Assembly: GCF_030816295.1 (NCBI RefSeq)
Contig: NZ_JAUSXV010000001.1
Location: 4,092,001 to 4,156,000, forward strand
Length of the DNA: 64,000 nt
Reading direction: 5' to 3'
Source of the DNA: Microbacterium natoriense
GTDB taxonomy: Bacteria; Actinomycetota; Actinomycetes; Actinomycetales; Microbacteriaceae
Shown here: positions 9,208 to 18,189 of the stretch, in pieces
How the letters are laid out: each line of letters opens with the position of its first letter
Numbering within the stretch: position 1 is the first letter of the stretch
Program-made: the position numbers and the translations under genes
The notes under the pieces: model-generated
Told to the model about the DNA's origin: nothing
What the model saw: the letters and a program-made list of their open reading frames with translations, nothing else
The model's database searches: none

Positions 9208-10265
9208 CCGGTCACTCTCTCTCGGCGGGATTCGTCGAGGGCTTCTTCGCGACCGCGCTCCACGGCCTTCGAGATCAGTTCGTCCACGCGACGGCGCGAA
9301 CGGATGCGGTTCCACAGCAGCGCCAGCACGAGCAGAGCGACCCCGGCGAGGAGCAGCAGTTGCGGCCAGGGCATCGCCCACACGCTGAGCGACGTGGTCG
9401 CCGCCTCGACGGAGAGCTGCTCGCCGTCGAGCGATGCGGCTGTGGGGGCGACCGTGAGATCGCCTGCGAGGAGGAACAGCGGCCACACGTCCGCGACCTG
9501 CACGGTGAACGACCTGCTCTCGCCGGGGAGCAGCACCTGCGGGCGCTCGCCCTCGGCGGGGAACGAGGTCTCCTGGCCTGCGATGGCCAGGGTGCCCGCG
9601 GCATCCATCCGGGCGTTGCCGGTGTTCTGCACGTCGAAGGTGACGGTCAGCCCGCCCGCCTCGAACGGATTGGGGTTGAGTCGATAGTCGCCGTGCACGT
9701 TCTGCACGGCGAAGGCCGGTGCGAGCTCGCCCGCGACGCGCGTGAGCACCTTGACGCCCACGCGACTCTCGACACCGACGCCGGTGGCGCCGGAGTCGTC
9801 CTTCTTGATCGACAGGACGGATGCCGCCACACCGGCCGCATGGTCACCTGGCTCCGCGTTCTCGGGAACCGTGATCGTGAAGGCGACGACCGCCGACCCG
9901 CCCGCCGCGATCTCGATCTCTTCGGGGATCGTGATCCAGCTGCCGGAGTCGGTCGATTCCTTGTCCGACGAGAGCATGTCGAAACGCCCCGCCTCGGTGT
10001 AGAAGCCGTCCGCCGCTGAGAGCGAGAAGACGACGTCTCCCGCCCCGAGGTTTCGGACGATGATGTGCTCTTCGATGCTCTCGCCCGGATCCAGCTCGTG
10101 CTGAATCGAGACGCGACCGTCTTCGCCCGTTCCGTCCGCCGGTGACACCGACCACGAGACCGCATCGCTCGGGGCGTCGTCGGCGTGGGCGGCCGACGAC
10201 AGGCCGAGCACGGCCGCGAGAGCGGCTGCGCACAGCGCGAGCGGTGCAGAGCGGGGGAAGGTCAT
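9204..10265 (-). CDS. DUF916/WxL-interacting-type surface protein with C-terminal membrane anchor
   Basis: A 353-residue exported membrane protein. Signal peptide about 1-28 (ends SAAHA-DDA). The first extracytoplasmic part (about 30-165) reads like the DUF916 peptidoglycan-binding domain of WxL-interacting proteins, with ELDPGESIEEHIIVRNLG and an Ig-like fold; the second part (about 170-295) resembles the partner DUF3324-type domain. One transmembrane helix (LLLLAGVALLVLALLW) follows, then a charged cytosolic tail. It starts 24 bp after the WxL-like gene and overlaps the LATTG gene. In the Csc and WxL operons of Firmicutes such proteins hold WxL proteins to the wall. The function here is inferred from architecture and order; similarity to DUF916 is by eye and should be tested with a profile search. 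Confidence 0.7.
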   Translation of the reverse strand: MTFPRSAPLALCAAALAAVLGLSSAAHADDAPSDAVSWSVSPADGTGEDGRVSIQHELDPGESIEEHIIVRNLGAGDVVFSLSAADGFYTEAGRFDMLSSDKESTDSGSWITIPEEIEIAAGGSAVVAFTITVPENAEPGDHAAGVAASVLSIKKDDSGATGVGVESRVGVKVLTRVAGELAPAFAVQNVHGDYRLNPNPFEAGGLTVTFDVQNTGNARMDAAGTLAIAGQETSFPAEGERPQVLLPGESRSFTVQVADVWPLFLLAGDLTVAPTAASLDGEQLSVEAATTSLSVWAMPWPQLLLLAGVALLVLALLWNRIRSRRRVDELISKAVERGREEALDESRRERVTG

Positions 10266-10289
10266 GATGTCACCGGCAGACGAAGGGGA

Positions 10290-10916
10290 TCAGAACGTGT
10301 CTTCGAAGAGCGACAGCGTCAGGGTCGACGTGTACGAACCGGGCGCGACGGTCACCGGGGTCTTGAGCACGAGGTTCGCGTTCGCGGTCCACTGGCCCGA
10401 GGTCGCCTGCGCCTCGGAGGAGTCGAGCGCGAGGGCGAGCAGCTCCTGGCCGACCAGGCCGACGCCGTTCGCGCCGCCGTCGATAGAGGTGCCGACCGTG
10501 TCGCCCGCGCTGACCTCGCCGTCGTTGGCCGTGACGACGTTCGGAGCCCAGCCGAGGTGGTCCGGGGTGATGCTCGGCTGTCCTGCCGCGCCGACGAAGT
10601 CGCCCGCCTGACCGGTGACGTACCAGAACACACCGGCCGGTACATCCTCGCGGGTGTCGGTGACCGTGACGTTCGGCAGCGCGCCGGTGAACTGACGGTA
10701 TGAAGCGGTGGTTCCGCTCTCGGTCAGGGTGGTCTCGGTGCCGCCGACGGTGAGGCTCAGCGACCCGGTCGCGGTGGAGGCGATGTCGACCTTGACGTCG
10801 ACGTCACCGGAGCCGTTCTCGCTCGGGTCTGCGAAGGCGGCGACGCCCACACCGGCGAGCATCAGCCCGCCGAGGATTCCGACGGCGCAGCGCGCGGCCA
10901 TACCTTTTTTGATCAT
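10290..10916 (-). CDS. Secreted WxL-like domain protein
   Basis: A 208-residue secreted protein; ATG at 10916 with GGAG eight bases upstream. Signal peptide about 1-30 (ends AAFADPSENG). The mature part has the features of WxL-type cell-surface domains: a TVTDTRED strand, GVFWYVTGQAGDFVG, then LGWAPNVV, and a final pattern of a Pro-Gly turn with Tyr before beta strands, PGSYTSTLTLSLFED. The Trp of the last W-x-L motif seen in Firmicutes is replaced (TLSL), so it is a divergent actinobacterial version. First gene of a probable five-gene operon leading through the DUF916-type and LATTG genes into two GH43 enzymes, with a LacI-type palindrome about 150 bp upstream. In Firmicutes, WxL domains bind the cell wall non-covalently. 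Confidence 0.68.
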   Translation of the reverse strand: MIKKGMAARCAVGILGGLMLAGVGVAAFADPSENGSGDVDVKVDIASTATGSLSLTVGGTETTLTESGTTASYRQFTGALPNVTVTDTREDVPAGVFWYVTGQAGDFVGAAGQPSITPDHLGWAPNVVTANDGEVSAGDTVGTSIDGGANGVGLVGQELLALALDSSEAQATSGQWTANANLVLKTPVTVAPGSYTSTLTLSLFEDTF

Positions 10917-11066
10917 TGTGTTTCTCCAGTTCCTCGGCCGGCGGGTACCGCACCGAATCGACGATCAGCCTGGCGGCTGTCGGGTTCGCTTTTCAGGCAT
11001 CGGGCAGGAACTGCGTGGGCGCCCTTGCCCGGCGCACTCCCCCAGTGGAGTGCATCCATTCCCCAG

Positions 11067-11084
11067 ATTGTTAGCGGGAACAAT
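11067..11084. promoter_or_regulatory. LacI-type operator ATTGTTAGCGGGAACAAT
   Basis: Imperfect 18-bp palindrome (ATTGTT...AACAAT arms) about 150 bp upstream of the WxL-like gene, in the 207-bp gap between the GH127 stop and that gene. The core TGTTAGCGGGAACA (11069-11082) aligns with the sites at 2362, 17996, 33375 and 36425. It would control the Csc-like/GH43 operon. Confidence 0.6.
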
Positions 11085-11123
11085 TCCACTTTATGGCTCC
11101 GTGATCCGCGCGTCAAGAGCGGA

Positions 11124-14100
11124 TCAGCGGCATGTCGTCGCCGCGTACGGAGCAGTCACCTGCACTGTCGCCGTCCGCCCTCCGAGCACGGCCTGCGCCG
11201 TGATCGATACCTCGCCGGCCACCACGGATGACTGCCTGGTCGCCTGCGACTTCGACACGGTCTTGCCGGCGCCGACGCTGAGTTGCGACGTGCCGAATGC
11301 GGTTGTCACGGTCGCAGTGGCCGCAGCATCCGATCCGTTGTGCACGCTCGTGACGAGAGTCGCCTTGCCCGCCACGCAGCGCACGGCGACCGTGGCCGAC
11401 ACGTCGAGCTCCGACTCACGGACGATCGTGAGCGTGTAGACCTCGTTCGTGGAGTGGTCCTGCGCATAGGACGTGAGCGTGACGACCGTGGGGGCATCAC
11501 CGGGCTTCACCGCGACCGTGCGGGGTGCGACGTCGTCGATGAGCACACCGTCGGCATACACGAGCCCGCTCGGAACCGCCGGGTCGGCGTCGATCGACGC
11601 GGTCGTCGCGTCGGCCGGCACCGTGACGGTGTACTCGGTGACCCCGCTCGTCAGCGCCGGCTCCAGGGCGCCGCCGGCGACCTGGAGCTTCGACAGTGCC
11701 GCATCCGTTCCATAGCGGTCGGTGAGAGAGGTGTACACGCCGAACACACCGCCGACGAAGCTGGAGCCGTTGCCCTGGAATCGCACGGTCACGACCGGGA
11801 TCTTCTGCCCTTCGGCATCGAGCACGTACTGCCCGTTCTGATCGCGCTTGTAGCTGTCCTTCGCCGCGATGCCGTCGAGCACGGTCTGCGGGATGCGGTC
11901 GTACTGGATGTACCAGCTCGTCGCACCGTTCGCGTTCGTCACCTGCTCGTGCTTGAGCAGCACGTCGTTCAGGTACACGTCGAAGGTGCGTCCGTTGTCG
12001 CCGCCGTAGTACCGCACGCCCAGGTGGTTCGCAGGCGCGGACGGGTCGACGATCATGTCGTACTGGAAGTACGCGTCGGTCGCCCGTTGTCCGTCGCGGT
12101 AGCCCTGTCCGTTGAACACCCCGACCGCGGACTTGTTGTACCGGTAGTTCTTGTCGGCCTCGCTGTTGTTGTTGTCGAACGACGTCAGGGAGTCGATCGT
12201 CGTCTCGTCGATGCGCAGCTGCTGCTTCTGAGTGAGGATCAGCGCCTGCGCCTCCGGCGAATCCGGCTGCACGAGGGTCATGTACGTGGCGTACCGCGCT
12301 CCATAGAGGCTGTAGTACGGCTCGAAGGTCAGCGCCGCGGATGCCGAGTCGACGCCCTGCAGCGCGAAGCGCATGGTCGTACGACCGTCGGCGTTCGGTC
12401 CGTCGGCCAGGCGGACGACCTTGTTCGCAGCATCCGCCTTCCAGGCCGCGGGGTCTGCGACCACGACGTTCGAGTTCAGCGACTTGTCGGCCGTGCTCAT
12501 CTGCACGAGCACACCGGCCGTGTAGCTGGCGCCGACGTTGGTGCGACTGAGCTCGGTGGCCAGCAGCACGGGGCCGTAGGTGAGGGCCACCCAGTTCGGG
12601 TTCTCGGTGCCGTCGCTGACCGAGACCTTCGCCGGCAGCGTGTAGACGAGCTCGTCGCCGGAGGCGACCTCGACGGTCAGATACCCGCCCGAGGCGGCGG
12701 ACAGATCGACGGCTTCGCCGTTGCGGGTCAGGCTCGGCGACACGGCCCAGGACGGCACGCGCAGCTTCAGCGCGGCGCCGTCTGCGACCGCTCCCCCGTC
12801 GACGGAATCGATCGAGATGCGCACGACCGGATCGGCCGGCACGTTCGCGTTCTGCGTGACCTGCAGGTTGTGCGCCTCGTCGCGGTACACCGAGCTGTAG
12901 AACTGGTTCACCCACACCCCGTCGGGGCCGGTGAAGTACATCGAGTCGCCGATCTTCGTGAAGCTCTCGATGCCGGTGCCGTGGTCGCACCAGAACTGGT
13001 CGAGCGGCGTGCCGAACACCTTGGCGTAGCCCGCGGTCTGCGGCTGGAAGTACGTCACCATGCCGGTCTCGGGGTTCTGCGAGGCGAGGATCGTGTTGAT
13101 GAAGGTCGACTCGTAGTAGTCGGCGTACTTCACCTGATGATCGACCGCGAACAGCGCGTGCGTGAGCTTGAGCATGTTGTACTCGTTGCAGCCCTCGGCC
13201 GTGGAGTTCTCGCCGTAGCCGCTGGTCACGCCGTTCGTCGCGAAAGCGTAGAGGGTGTCCGCGCCGTGGAAGTGCTCGGACTGGCTGTTGGCGCCGTTCG
13301 CGTAGGTGTGGTCGTCGACGACCATCTGCCAGAAGCGCTGCGCCGCGGTGAGATACATCGGCAGGGCGGTCTTCTCGGCGTCGCTGAGCGTGGCGTACAG
13401 CACAGGGTCGTCCATGAAGACCGTGTACCGCTTGAGCGCGCCGATCAGCTTCGGGATCGTGGTGTTCGCGTGCAGACCGTTCAGCACGTCCTGCCCGTTC
13501 GCGAGCCGCTGGAAGAGGGCCACCTCGTCGAAGTACTCGGCAGCGCGCTTGTGGTCGGGGCTGCGGGTGATCGCGTACAGCTCGTACAGCGCCTCGTTCA
13601 TGCCGCCGTACTCGGTGCGCAGGATCGTGGAGGGGTCGGCGAGTGAGGCGGCGTAGTTCTTCACCCAGGTGCCGAAGCCGGAGGCGACGGTCAGCGCGTC
13701 GGCGGCCACGCCTGCGGGGGCGTACTGATGGGCGTCGAGCAGGCCGGCGAGCACCTTGTGCAGGTTGTAGAACGGCACGAGCAGTCCGTCGGCGCCGCTA
13801 GGCAGAGCGCTGATCGGGAACGGAGCGATGTAGCCGGCGCTGGCGGGGTGCGAACTCGCCCACGCCTCCTGGCAGCGCTTCAGTCCTTCGACTGCCGAGG
13901 TGAGCTTCGCGAGAAGCTGCGCCTTGATGCCGGCATCCGTCGTCGTGGCGTACGCCTGCGACAGCGCGGAGATGTAGTGGCCGAAGAAGTGTCCGGTGAA
14001 CCGCGTGCCGCTCGAGCGCTCCCACCCTCCGTAGCCCGAGTCGGTGGTCGGCGTCAGCCCCGCCTGCGTGTACCAGGAGTAGAGGAACTTCTCCGGGTCG

Positions 14101-15266
14101 AGACTGAGCAGGTAGTCGATCGTCTTGCCGTTGGCATTGTCGAGATACGCGTCGGTGACCTCGAGGTTCTCGAGCCCGGCGTCACCGAGGAACTGCGACG
14201 CGGACTCGCCCTCTGGTGCGACCGTGACGGTGAAGTCACGGGTCACGACGGTGCTGCCGCCGTAGCGGGCGGATGCCGTCAGCGTCACGGTCCTCGCGGA
14301 GTCGGCGGGTCGCGTGACGCGGGCGACGGCTCCGTCGACGGCGATCACGCCGCTGTTCGACGACGCCCAGCTGATCGCGCTGCCCGATCCCCCCTCGGTC
14401 GCGAGCGCGAAGTCGGCCGCCGCGGCGCCGGGAACCGTGAGCGCGGTCAGGTCGGTCTGCGCGACGGCGGACGGGTCGAAGGTGGCGTCGCCGCGCTGCG
14501 TGAGCGTCACGACGTCCTCGATCGTGGCGACTGCGTTGAACAGCGCGTAGTCATCGAGAAGTCCTTTCAGGTGCGATCCGTTGTACTGCGGACCGTTGTA
14601 GCCCAGGGTCTTCACCGAGGCACCCTCTGACCCCAGCACGCCGGAGGCCGTGGCGCTCACGGCGTTCTTCACGGTGCTGAGCTGCCGCACGCCGTTGCGA
14701 TAGAACTGCACCTGCTTGGTGGCGTGGTCGTAGGTCGCCACGACGTGCGTCCAGGTGCCGGCGGGGAAGAATGACGAGCGCGTGCCCGCGACCGCGACCT
14801 TGTAGGGCTGGCCAGACGAGGGGCCGATCGACAGCGCGAGCGGGGTGCCGGCGTCCTCACTCGTGAGATACCAGCCGTCGGAGTTGTATGCGGTCTTGCT
14901 CCAGGCGAACACCTGCTCGCCCGTCATCGCCGCGCTCGGGTTGTACCAGAACGACACGGTGAGATCGGCCGGCTGCAGTCGCGCATCGGTGCCGAGGCGC
15001 AGCGCGGTCGAGCCGTCGAAGGAGAACGCCTGGCCGTGGATGCCGGCGGCGTACGCGGCCGTGCCCTTCTGAACGGTCACGGCGGCGGCGAGGGCGCTCG
15101 TGTCGGTGAGCGCGCCGTCGAAGCCGAGCTCGAGCACCTTGCCCGACTCGATGCTGAGCTCCGTCGCGGCCGAGGCGGCAGGAGCGACACTGAGGGCGGC
15201 GGAGCCCCCGACCAGGGCGGCCACGGTCAGCACGGCGGCAGCGCGTACGTCTCTTCGGATGGACAT
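11124..15266 (-). CDS. Secreted multidomain GH127-type beta-L-arabinofuranosidase with shared C-terminal Cys module
   Basis: Very large (1,380 residues) secreted enzyme of the DUF1680/GH127-GH146 type, which removes beta-linked L-arabinofuranose. ATG at 15266 lies 17 bp after the upstream GH43 stop. Order: signal peptide (1-35), LamG domain (about 40-230), Ig-like repeat (about 260-345), catalytic (alpha/alpha)6 barrel from LENLEVTDAYLDN (about 367) to about 790, beta domains, a DUF6805-like jelly roll (about 1020-1175), a cadherin-like beta-sandwich (about 1185-1280) and the C-terminal module (VAVRCVAGKATL near 1295, ending TCR). The zinc-site motif EGCNEYNMLKL is present near 690, but the usual Cys-Cys pair reads WCDHGTG near 760. 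The Cys matching the HypBA1 nucleophile is kept; the next Cys is Asp. Confidence 0.85.
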   Translation of the reverse strand: MSIRRDVRAAAVLTVAALVGGSAALSVAPAASAATELSIESGKVLELGFDGALTDTSALAAAVTVQKGTAAYAAGIHGQAFSFDGSTALRLGTDARLQPADLTVSFWYNPSAAMTGEQVFAWSKTAYNSDGWYLTSEDAGTPLALSIGPSSGQPYKVAVAGTRSSFFPAGTWTHVVATYDHATKQVQFYRNGVRQLSTVKNAVSATASGVLGSEGASVKTLGYNGPQYNGSHLKGLLDDYALFNAVATIEDVVTLTQRGDATFDPSAVAQTDLTALTVPGAAAADFALATEGGSGSAISWASSNSGVIAVDGAVARVTRPADSARTVTLTASARYGGSTVVTRDFTVTVAPEGESASQFLGDAGLENLEVTDAYLDNANGKTIDYLLSLDPEKFLYSWYTQAGLTPTTDSGYGGWERSSGTRFTGHFFGHYISALSQAYATTTDAGIKAQLLAKLTSAVEGLKRCQEAWASSHPASAGYIAPFPISALPSGADGLLVPFYNLHKVLAGLLDAHQYAPAGVAADALTVASGFGTWVKNYAASLADPSTILRTEYGGMNEALYELYAITRSPDHKRAAEYFDEVALFQRLANGQDVLNGLHANTTIPKLIGALKRYTVFMDDPVLYATLSDAEKTALPMYLTAAQRFWQMVVDDHTYANGANSQSEHFHGADTLYAFATNGVTSGYGENSTAEGCNEYNMLKLTHALFAVDHQVKYADYYESTFINTILASQNPETGMVTYFQPQTAGYAKVFGTPLDQFWCDHGTGIESFTKIGDSMYFTGPDGVWVNQFYSSVYRDEAHNLQVTQNANVPADPVVRISIDSVDGGAVADGAALKLRVPSWAVSPSLTRNGEAVDLSAASGGYLTVEVASGDELVYTLPAKVSVSDGTENPNWVALTYGPVLLATELSRTNVGASYTAGVLVQMSTADKSLNSNVVVADPAAWKADAANKVVRLADGPNADGRTTMRFALQGVDSASAALTFEPYYSLYGARYATYMTLVQPDSPEAQALILTQKQQLRIDETTIDSLTSFDNNNSEADKNYRYNKSAVGVFNGQGYRDGQRATDAYFQYDMIVDPSAPANHLGVRYYGGDNGRTFDVYLNDVLLKHEQVTNANGATSWYIQYDRIPQTVLDGIAAKDSYKRDQNGQYVLDAEGQKIPVVTVRFQGNGSSFVGGVFGVYTSLTDRYGTDAALSKLQVAGGALEPALTSGVTEYTVTVPADATTASIDADPAVPSGLVYADGVLIDDVAPRTVAVKPGDAPTVVTLTSYAQDHSTNEVYTLTIVRESELDVSATVAVRCVAGKATLVTSVHNGSDAAATATVTTAFGTSQLSVGAGKTVSKSQATRQSSVVAGEVSITAQAVLGGRTATVQVTAPYAATTCR

Positions 15267-15283
15267 GATCTCTCGTCTCTCGC

Positions 15284-17971
15284 TCAGCCGGCGCAGGTGC
15301 GCGCGGCGTAGTCGGCGGTCACGGTGGTCGTGGCGCCCTGCACGGTCGCCGAGACCGAGACCTGGCCCGCCGGGATCGACCCCAGGCGCGTGGTCGTGGT
15401 GCGGCTGATCTTCTTGCCGGGGGCGATCGAGCCGGCATCCTGCGTTCCGTACGCCGTGGTGACGGATGCGGTGACCGCCTGGCCGCCCTTGTTCACGACC
15501 TCTGTCACGATGACGACCTTGCCTGCCACGCAGCGCGTGCCGGCAGTCGCCGTCACGCTCAGCGCGGGCGCCGTCACGGTGACCTGAGCGGTGACGGTGA
15601 CCGCGGTGCTGCTCGCGAGCGTGCGGTCGGGCGCGTTCCACGCGGTCGAGCCGCCGGCGCCGGTCCAGGTGTTGAGGTTGGCGCCGATCGTCTGCACCGT
15701 GCCCGTCACCGGGTAGGTGCCCGCAGTCGCGAGGTCGACGGATGCCGTGTTCCACGTGACCGGCCGCGTGGCCGTGCCACGGGCGTAGGCGAGCACGACA
15801 TCGGCGTTCTGGGGCAGAGCCGCAGCGAGCTGGTCCGAGCTGCTGCCGGCGGCGATCTCGACGGCGCCGAGGTCGTTCGTCACGGCTGCGGCAGCATCCG
15901 CCGCACGCACCCGGTCGTAGTCGGCCTTCGTCAGCGAGATCACGCCGCCGTGCTTGGTGCTGGGCGTCATGAAGAACGTCGGCGAGTTCAGCTGGCTCCA
16001 TCCGGCATCGAGGTCGGTGGTGACCATCGGACGGTATCCGGTGCTCGGGATCACGTCGACGTACAGATGCCACTTCTCGTCGCTGTGGCTCTTGAAGACC
16101 GCCGGGCCCTCGACGCCGCCTGCGTTGCCGCCGGCCCAGGCGGCGCCGATCTTCGTCTGCAGCGTGGTCCATGCGGTGCCGCTCTCCCACCAGCGTGCGG
16201 CTGTGGTCGACTCCATGTAGATGCCGTTGCCCGTGCCGTTGTCCTTCGTGATGCGGTACGTCGTGCCGCCGTCCTGGATCATGGTGGTGTCGATCGTGTT
16301 GGCGCCGGTGTTCACGAAGTCGCCGCCGTACGAGTACGTGGCCTGCGTGAAGTCGGTGGTCGCGCCCCACACGACGCGGTTGTAGGAGCTGTCGCTGTGA
16401 TCGGCGGTCTGGAAGACGTTCGCCGAGAAGTACATGACGAAGGCGCCGCGCCCGTCGGGGTAGTAGTCGTCGACCCACAGTGCTTCGGGCGCCCAGGCCA
16501 TGCCGAGCTCGGCGACCTTCGCGGCTGCGCTGTTCAGCGCCGTGTCGAAGCTGCGCGGAGCGCTCCAGGTCACGAGGTCGTCCGATTCCCAGACGATGAG
16601 CCTGGTGCTGGCGCTCTTGGTCCAGTAGCACCAGCTCGTGCAGGATCCGGAGCCGTTGTCGCCGCCGAAGACGCGGAGGTCGGTGGCGATGATGTAGTAG
16701 GTGCCGGTCTCGGGATTGCGGGTCAGGAACGGATCGCGGACGCCGGTGGTGCCCAGGTGCGAGGCGAGGATCGGCTTTCCGCCGTTCAGCGGATCCCACT
16801 GCTCGGGGTCGTCGCCGCGCGAGATGTCGAGGTAGATCTTCTCGGCGTAGCCCGCGGAATCCTCGATGAAGTGCACCATCAGGTAGCCGTAGTCGTCGGT
16901 CTGCGCGGGGGCGGGTTCGATGGTCACTGGCACCTCTCGGGAGACGGTCACGCCGCGGACGGTCGCCGTCGCGGTGAGCGTGGTCTGGATCGCGGCAGAG
17001 CCCGCGGCGGGCTGGCGGACCGATGCGGTGCGGCCGTCGGCCGCCACCGTGATGTCGGGGTTCTGCGACGACCAGCTGAGTGCGGCGGTGCTCGAGGCCG
17101 GCAGCGTCGTGGTCGCGTCGTCGAGCGTGAGGGCGTTGAGCGCGTCGACGGCCGACTGGGCGTACTGCTGGAAGCCGCTGGAGTGCAGGGCTGCGTCAGC
17201 TGTGGAGACGTCGGCGACCTCGGCGGCTGTGAGGGCGCGGTCGTACACCCGGAAGGCCGACACCTCGCCCTGGAAGAACGGGTCGGGGTAGGGCGAGCGC
17301 CCGATCGCGTTGGCGGTCTGGGCGGTGAGGGATGCCGGGGTGAGCGTGGTCGCGGTCGACCCGAGCAGCTGCCCGTCCACATAGAACGAGATCGTGCCGG
17401 CGTTCCCGTCGATCACGCTGGTCACGCTGTACCAGCGGCCGGCGGTGAGTGCAGCAGTACCGCGGGCGTTCTTCTCGCCGCCGTTGCCGCTCGTGGTGAT
17501 CGCCGTGCGGGGGACGTCTTTGAGCGAGGCGAACCAGTAGGACGAGGTGCTGTCGCTGCCGATGTTCCAGAGGAAGTGCCAGGTCGACAGCATCGAGGCG
17601 TCGAACTTCGTCTCCACAGTGATGGTGGCCGAGTTCTCTCCGGCGAGGATGCCGTCGGGCAGTCGCACCCAGTCGGCCGTCGTGCTGGTCTTTGCTCCGC
17701 CGGTGAAGGCGAGCGAGCTGCCGGTCCAGTGGGCGTCGGTGCCGTTGACGACCGTCGCCGCACCCACGCCCGATCCTGCCGTGTTCGCCACCGAGGCGCC
17801 GCTGGTCTGCGAGAACAGGTACTCGGCGACGAGCCCGCTGCGGGGAGCTGCGGCATCGGCGGCCGCGGCCGGAGCGACCGGTGAGACGGTGAGGGCGGAT
17901 GCCGCCACCGATACGAGAGCGAGGGCGGCAACGGCGCGGAATCGGGACAGCACGGCGTGAGACTTCATCAT
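15284..17971 (-). CDS. Secreted LamG-Ig-GH43 glycosidase with shared C-terminal Cys module
   Basis: Secreted 895-residue GH43 protein. Two adjacent ATGs (17971 and 17968); GGAG six bases ahead of the first favours it. Order: signal peptide (about 1-38), LamG (about 42-245), Ig-like repeat (about 265-350), GH43 (about 360-680), Big_4-type Ig domain (about 690-790), C-terminal module (GTRCVAGKVVIV near 812, ending TCAG). Catalytic set: GVRDPFLTRN, TIDTTMIQDG and VEGPAVFKS supply Asp, Asp and Glu. It leads a two-gene unit with the GH127 enzyme 17 bp downstream, so both probably act on the same arabinose-rich glycan. A palindrome with core GTTACCGGTAAC lies 25 bp upstream of the start. Exact linkage cleaved is unknown. 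Confidence 0.85.
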   Translation of the reverse strand: MMKSHAVLSRFRAVAALALVSVAASALTVSPVAPAAAADAAAPRSGLVAEYLFSQTSGASVANTAGSGVGAATVVNGTDAHWTGSSLAFTGGAKTSTTADWVRLPDGILAGENSATITVETKFDASMLSTWHFLWNIGSDSTSSYWFASLKDVPRTAITTSGNGGEKNARGTAALTAGRWYSVTSVIDGNAGTISFYVDGQLLGSTATTLTPASLTAQTANAIGRSPYPDPFFQGEVSAFRVYDRALTAAEVADVSTADAALHSSGFQQYAQSAVDALNALTLDDATTTLPASSTAALSWSSQNPDITVAADGRTASVRQPAAGSAAIQTTLTATATVRGVTVSREVPVTIEPAPAQTDDYGYLMVHFIEDSAGYAEKIYLDISRGDDPEQWDPLNGGKPILASHLGTTGVRDPFLTRNPETGTYYIIATDLRVFGGDNGSGSCTSWCYWTKSASTRLIVWESDDLVTWSAPRSFDTALNSAAAKVAELGMAWAPEALWVDDYYPDGRGAFVMYFSANVFQTADHSDSSYNRVVWGATTDFTQATYSYGGDFVNTGANTIDTTMIQDGGTTYRITKDNGTGNGIYMESTTAARWWESGTAWTTLQTKIGAAWAGGNAGGVEGPAVFKSHSDEKWHLYVDVIPSTGYRPMVTTDLDAGWSQLNSPTFFMTPSTKHGGVISLTKADYDRVRAADAAAAVTNDLGAVEIAAGSSSDQLAAALPQNADVVLAYARGTATRPVTWNTASVDLATAGTYPVTGTVQTIGANLNTWTGAGGSTAWNAPDRTLASSTAVTVTAQVTVTAPALSVTATAGTRCVAGKVVIVTEVVNKGGQAVTASVTTAYGTQDAGSIAPGKKISRTTTTRLGSIPAGQVSVSATVQGATTTVTADYAARTCAG

Positions 17972-17995
17972 TGAGAGCTCCAGGAGAGTGCGGCT

Positions 17996-18009
17996 TGTTA
18001 CCGGTAACC
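17996..18009. promoter_or_regulatory. LacI-type operator TGTTACCGGTAACC
   Basis: Contains a perfect 12-bp palindrome GTTACCGGTAAC (17997-18008) just upstream of the GH43-GH127 unit on the minus strand, in the 218-bp divergent region shared with the GH43 gene at 18190. Aligns with the TGTTA-type sites elsewhere in the locus. Confidence 0.6.
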
Positions 18010-18095
18010 AGGAAACCTAGCACACGGAGCGAATCCAGCGCCAGACCGAAAGCGGACCCGACTCGGTTTTCGACTCACCCCTGTCTTTCCGCGCA

Positions 18096-18109
18096 TGTGT
18101 CCGCTAACA
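18096..18109. promoter_or_regulatory. Degenerate LacI-type site TGTGTCCGCTAACA
   Basis: The right half GCTAACA is a full half-site; the left half keeps only four of seven expected bases. It lies 80 bp upstream of the plus-strand GH43 start at 18190. Weak on its own, but position and half-site agree with the other operators. Confidence 0.35.
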
Positions 18110-18189
18110 TTCCGTTGAGCCCACCCGAGGGCGACCCGAACCGCCGCCTGCTGCAGCGCGCCGTCAACGACGACAAAGGAGTTACCGCT

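Noticed and set aside
15286-16799. Upstream extension of the GH127 frame through the GH43 gene
   Set aside because: Out of frame with the GH43 enzyme it would overlap; the real GH127 start is fixed by a signal peptide at 15266.
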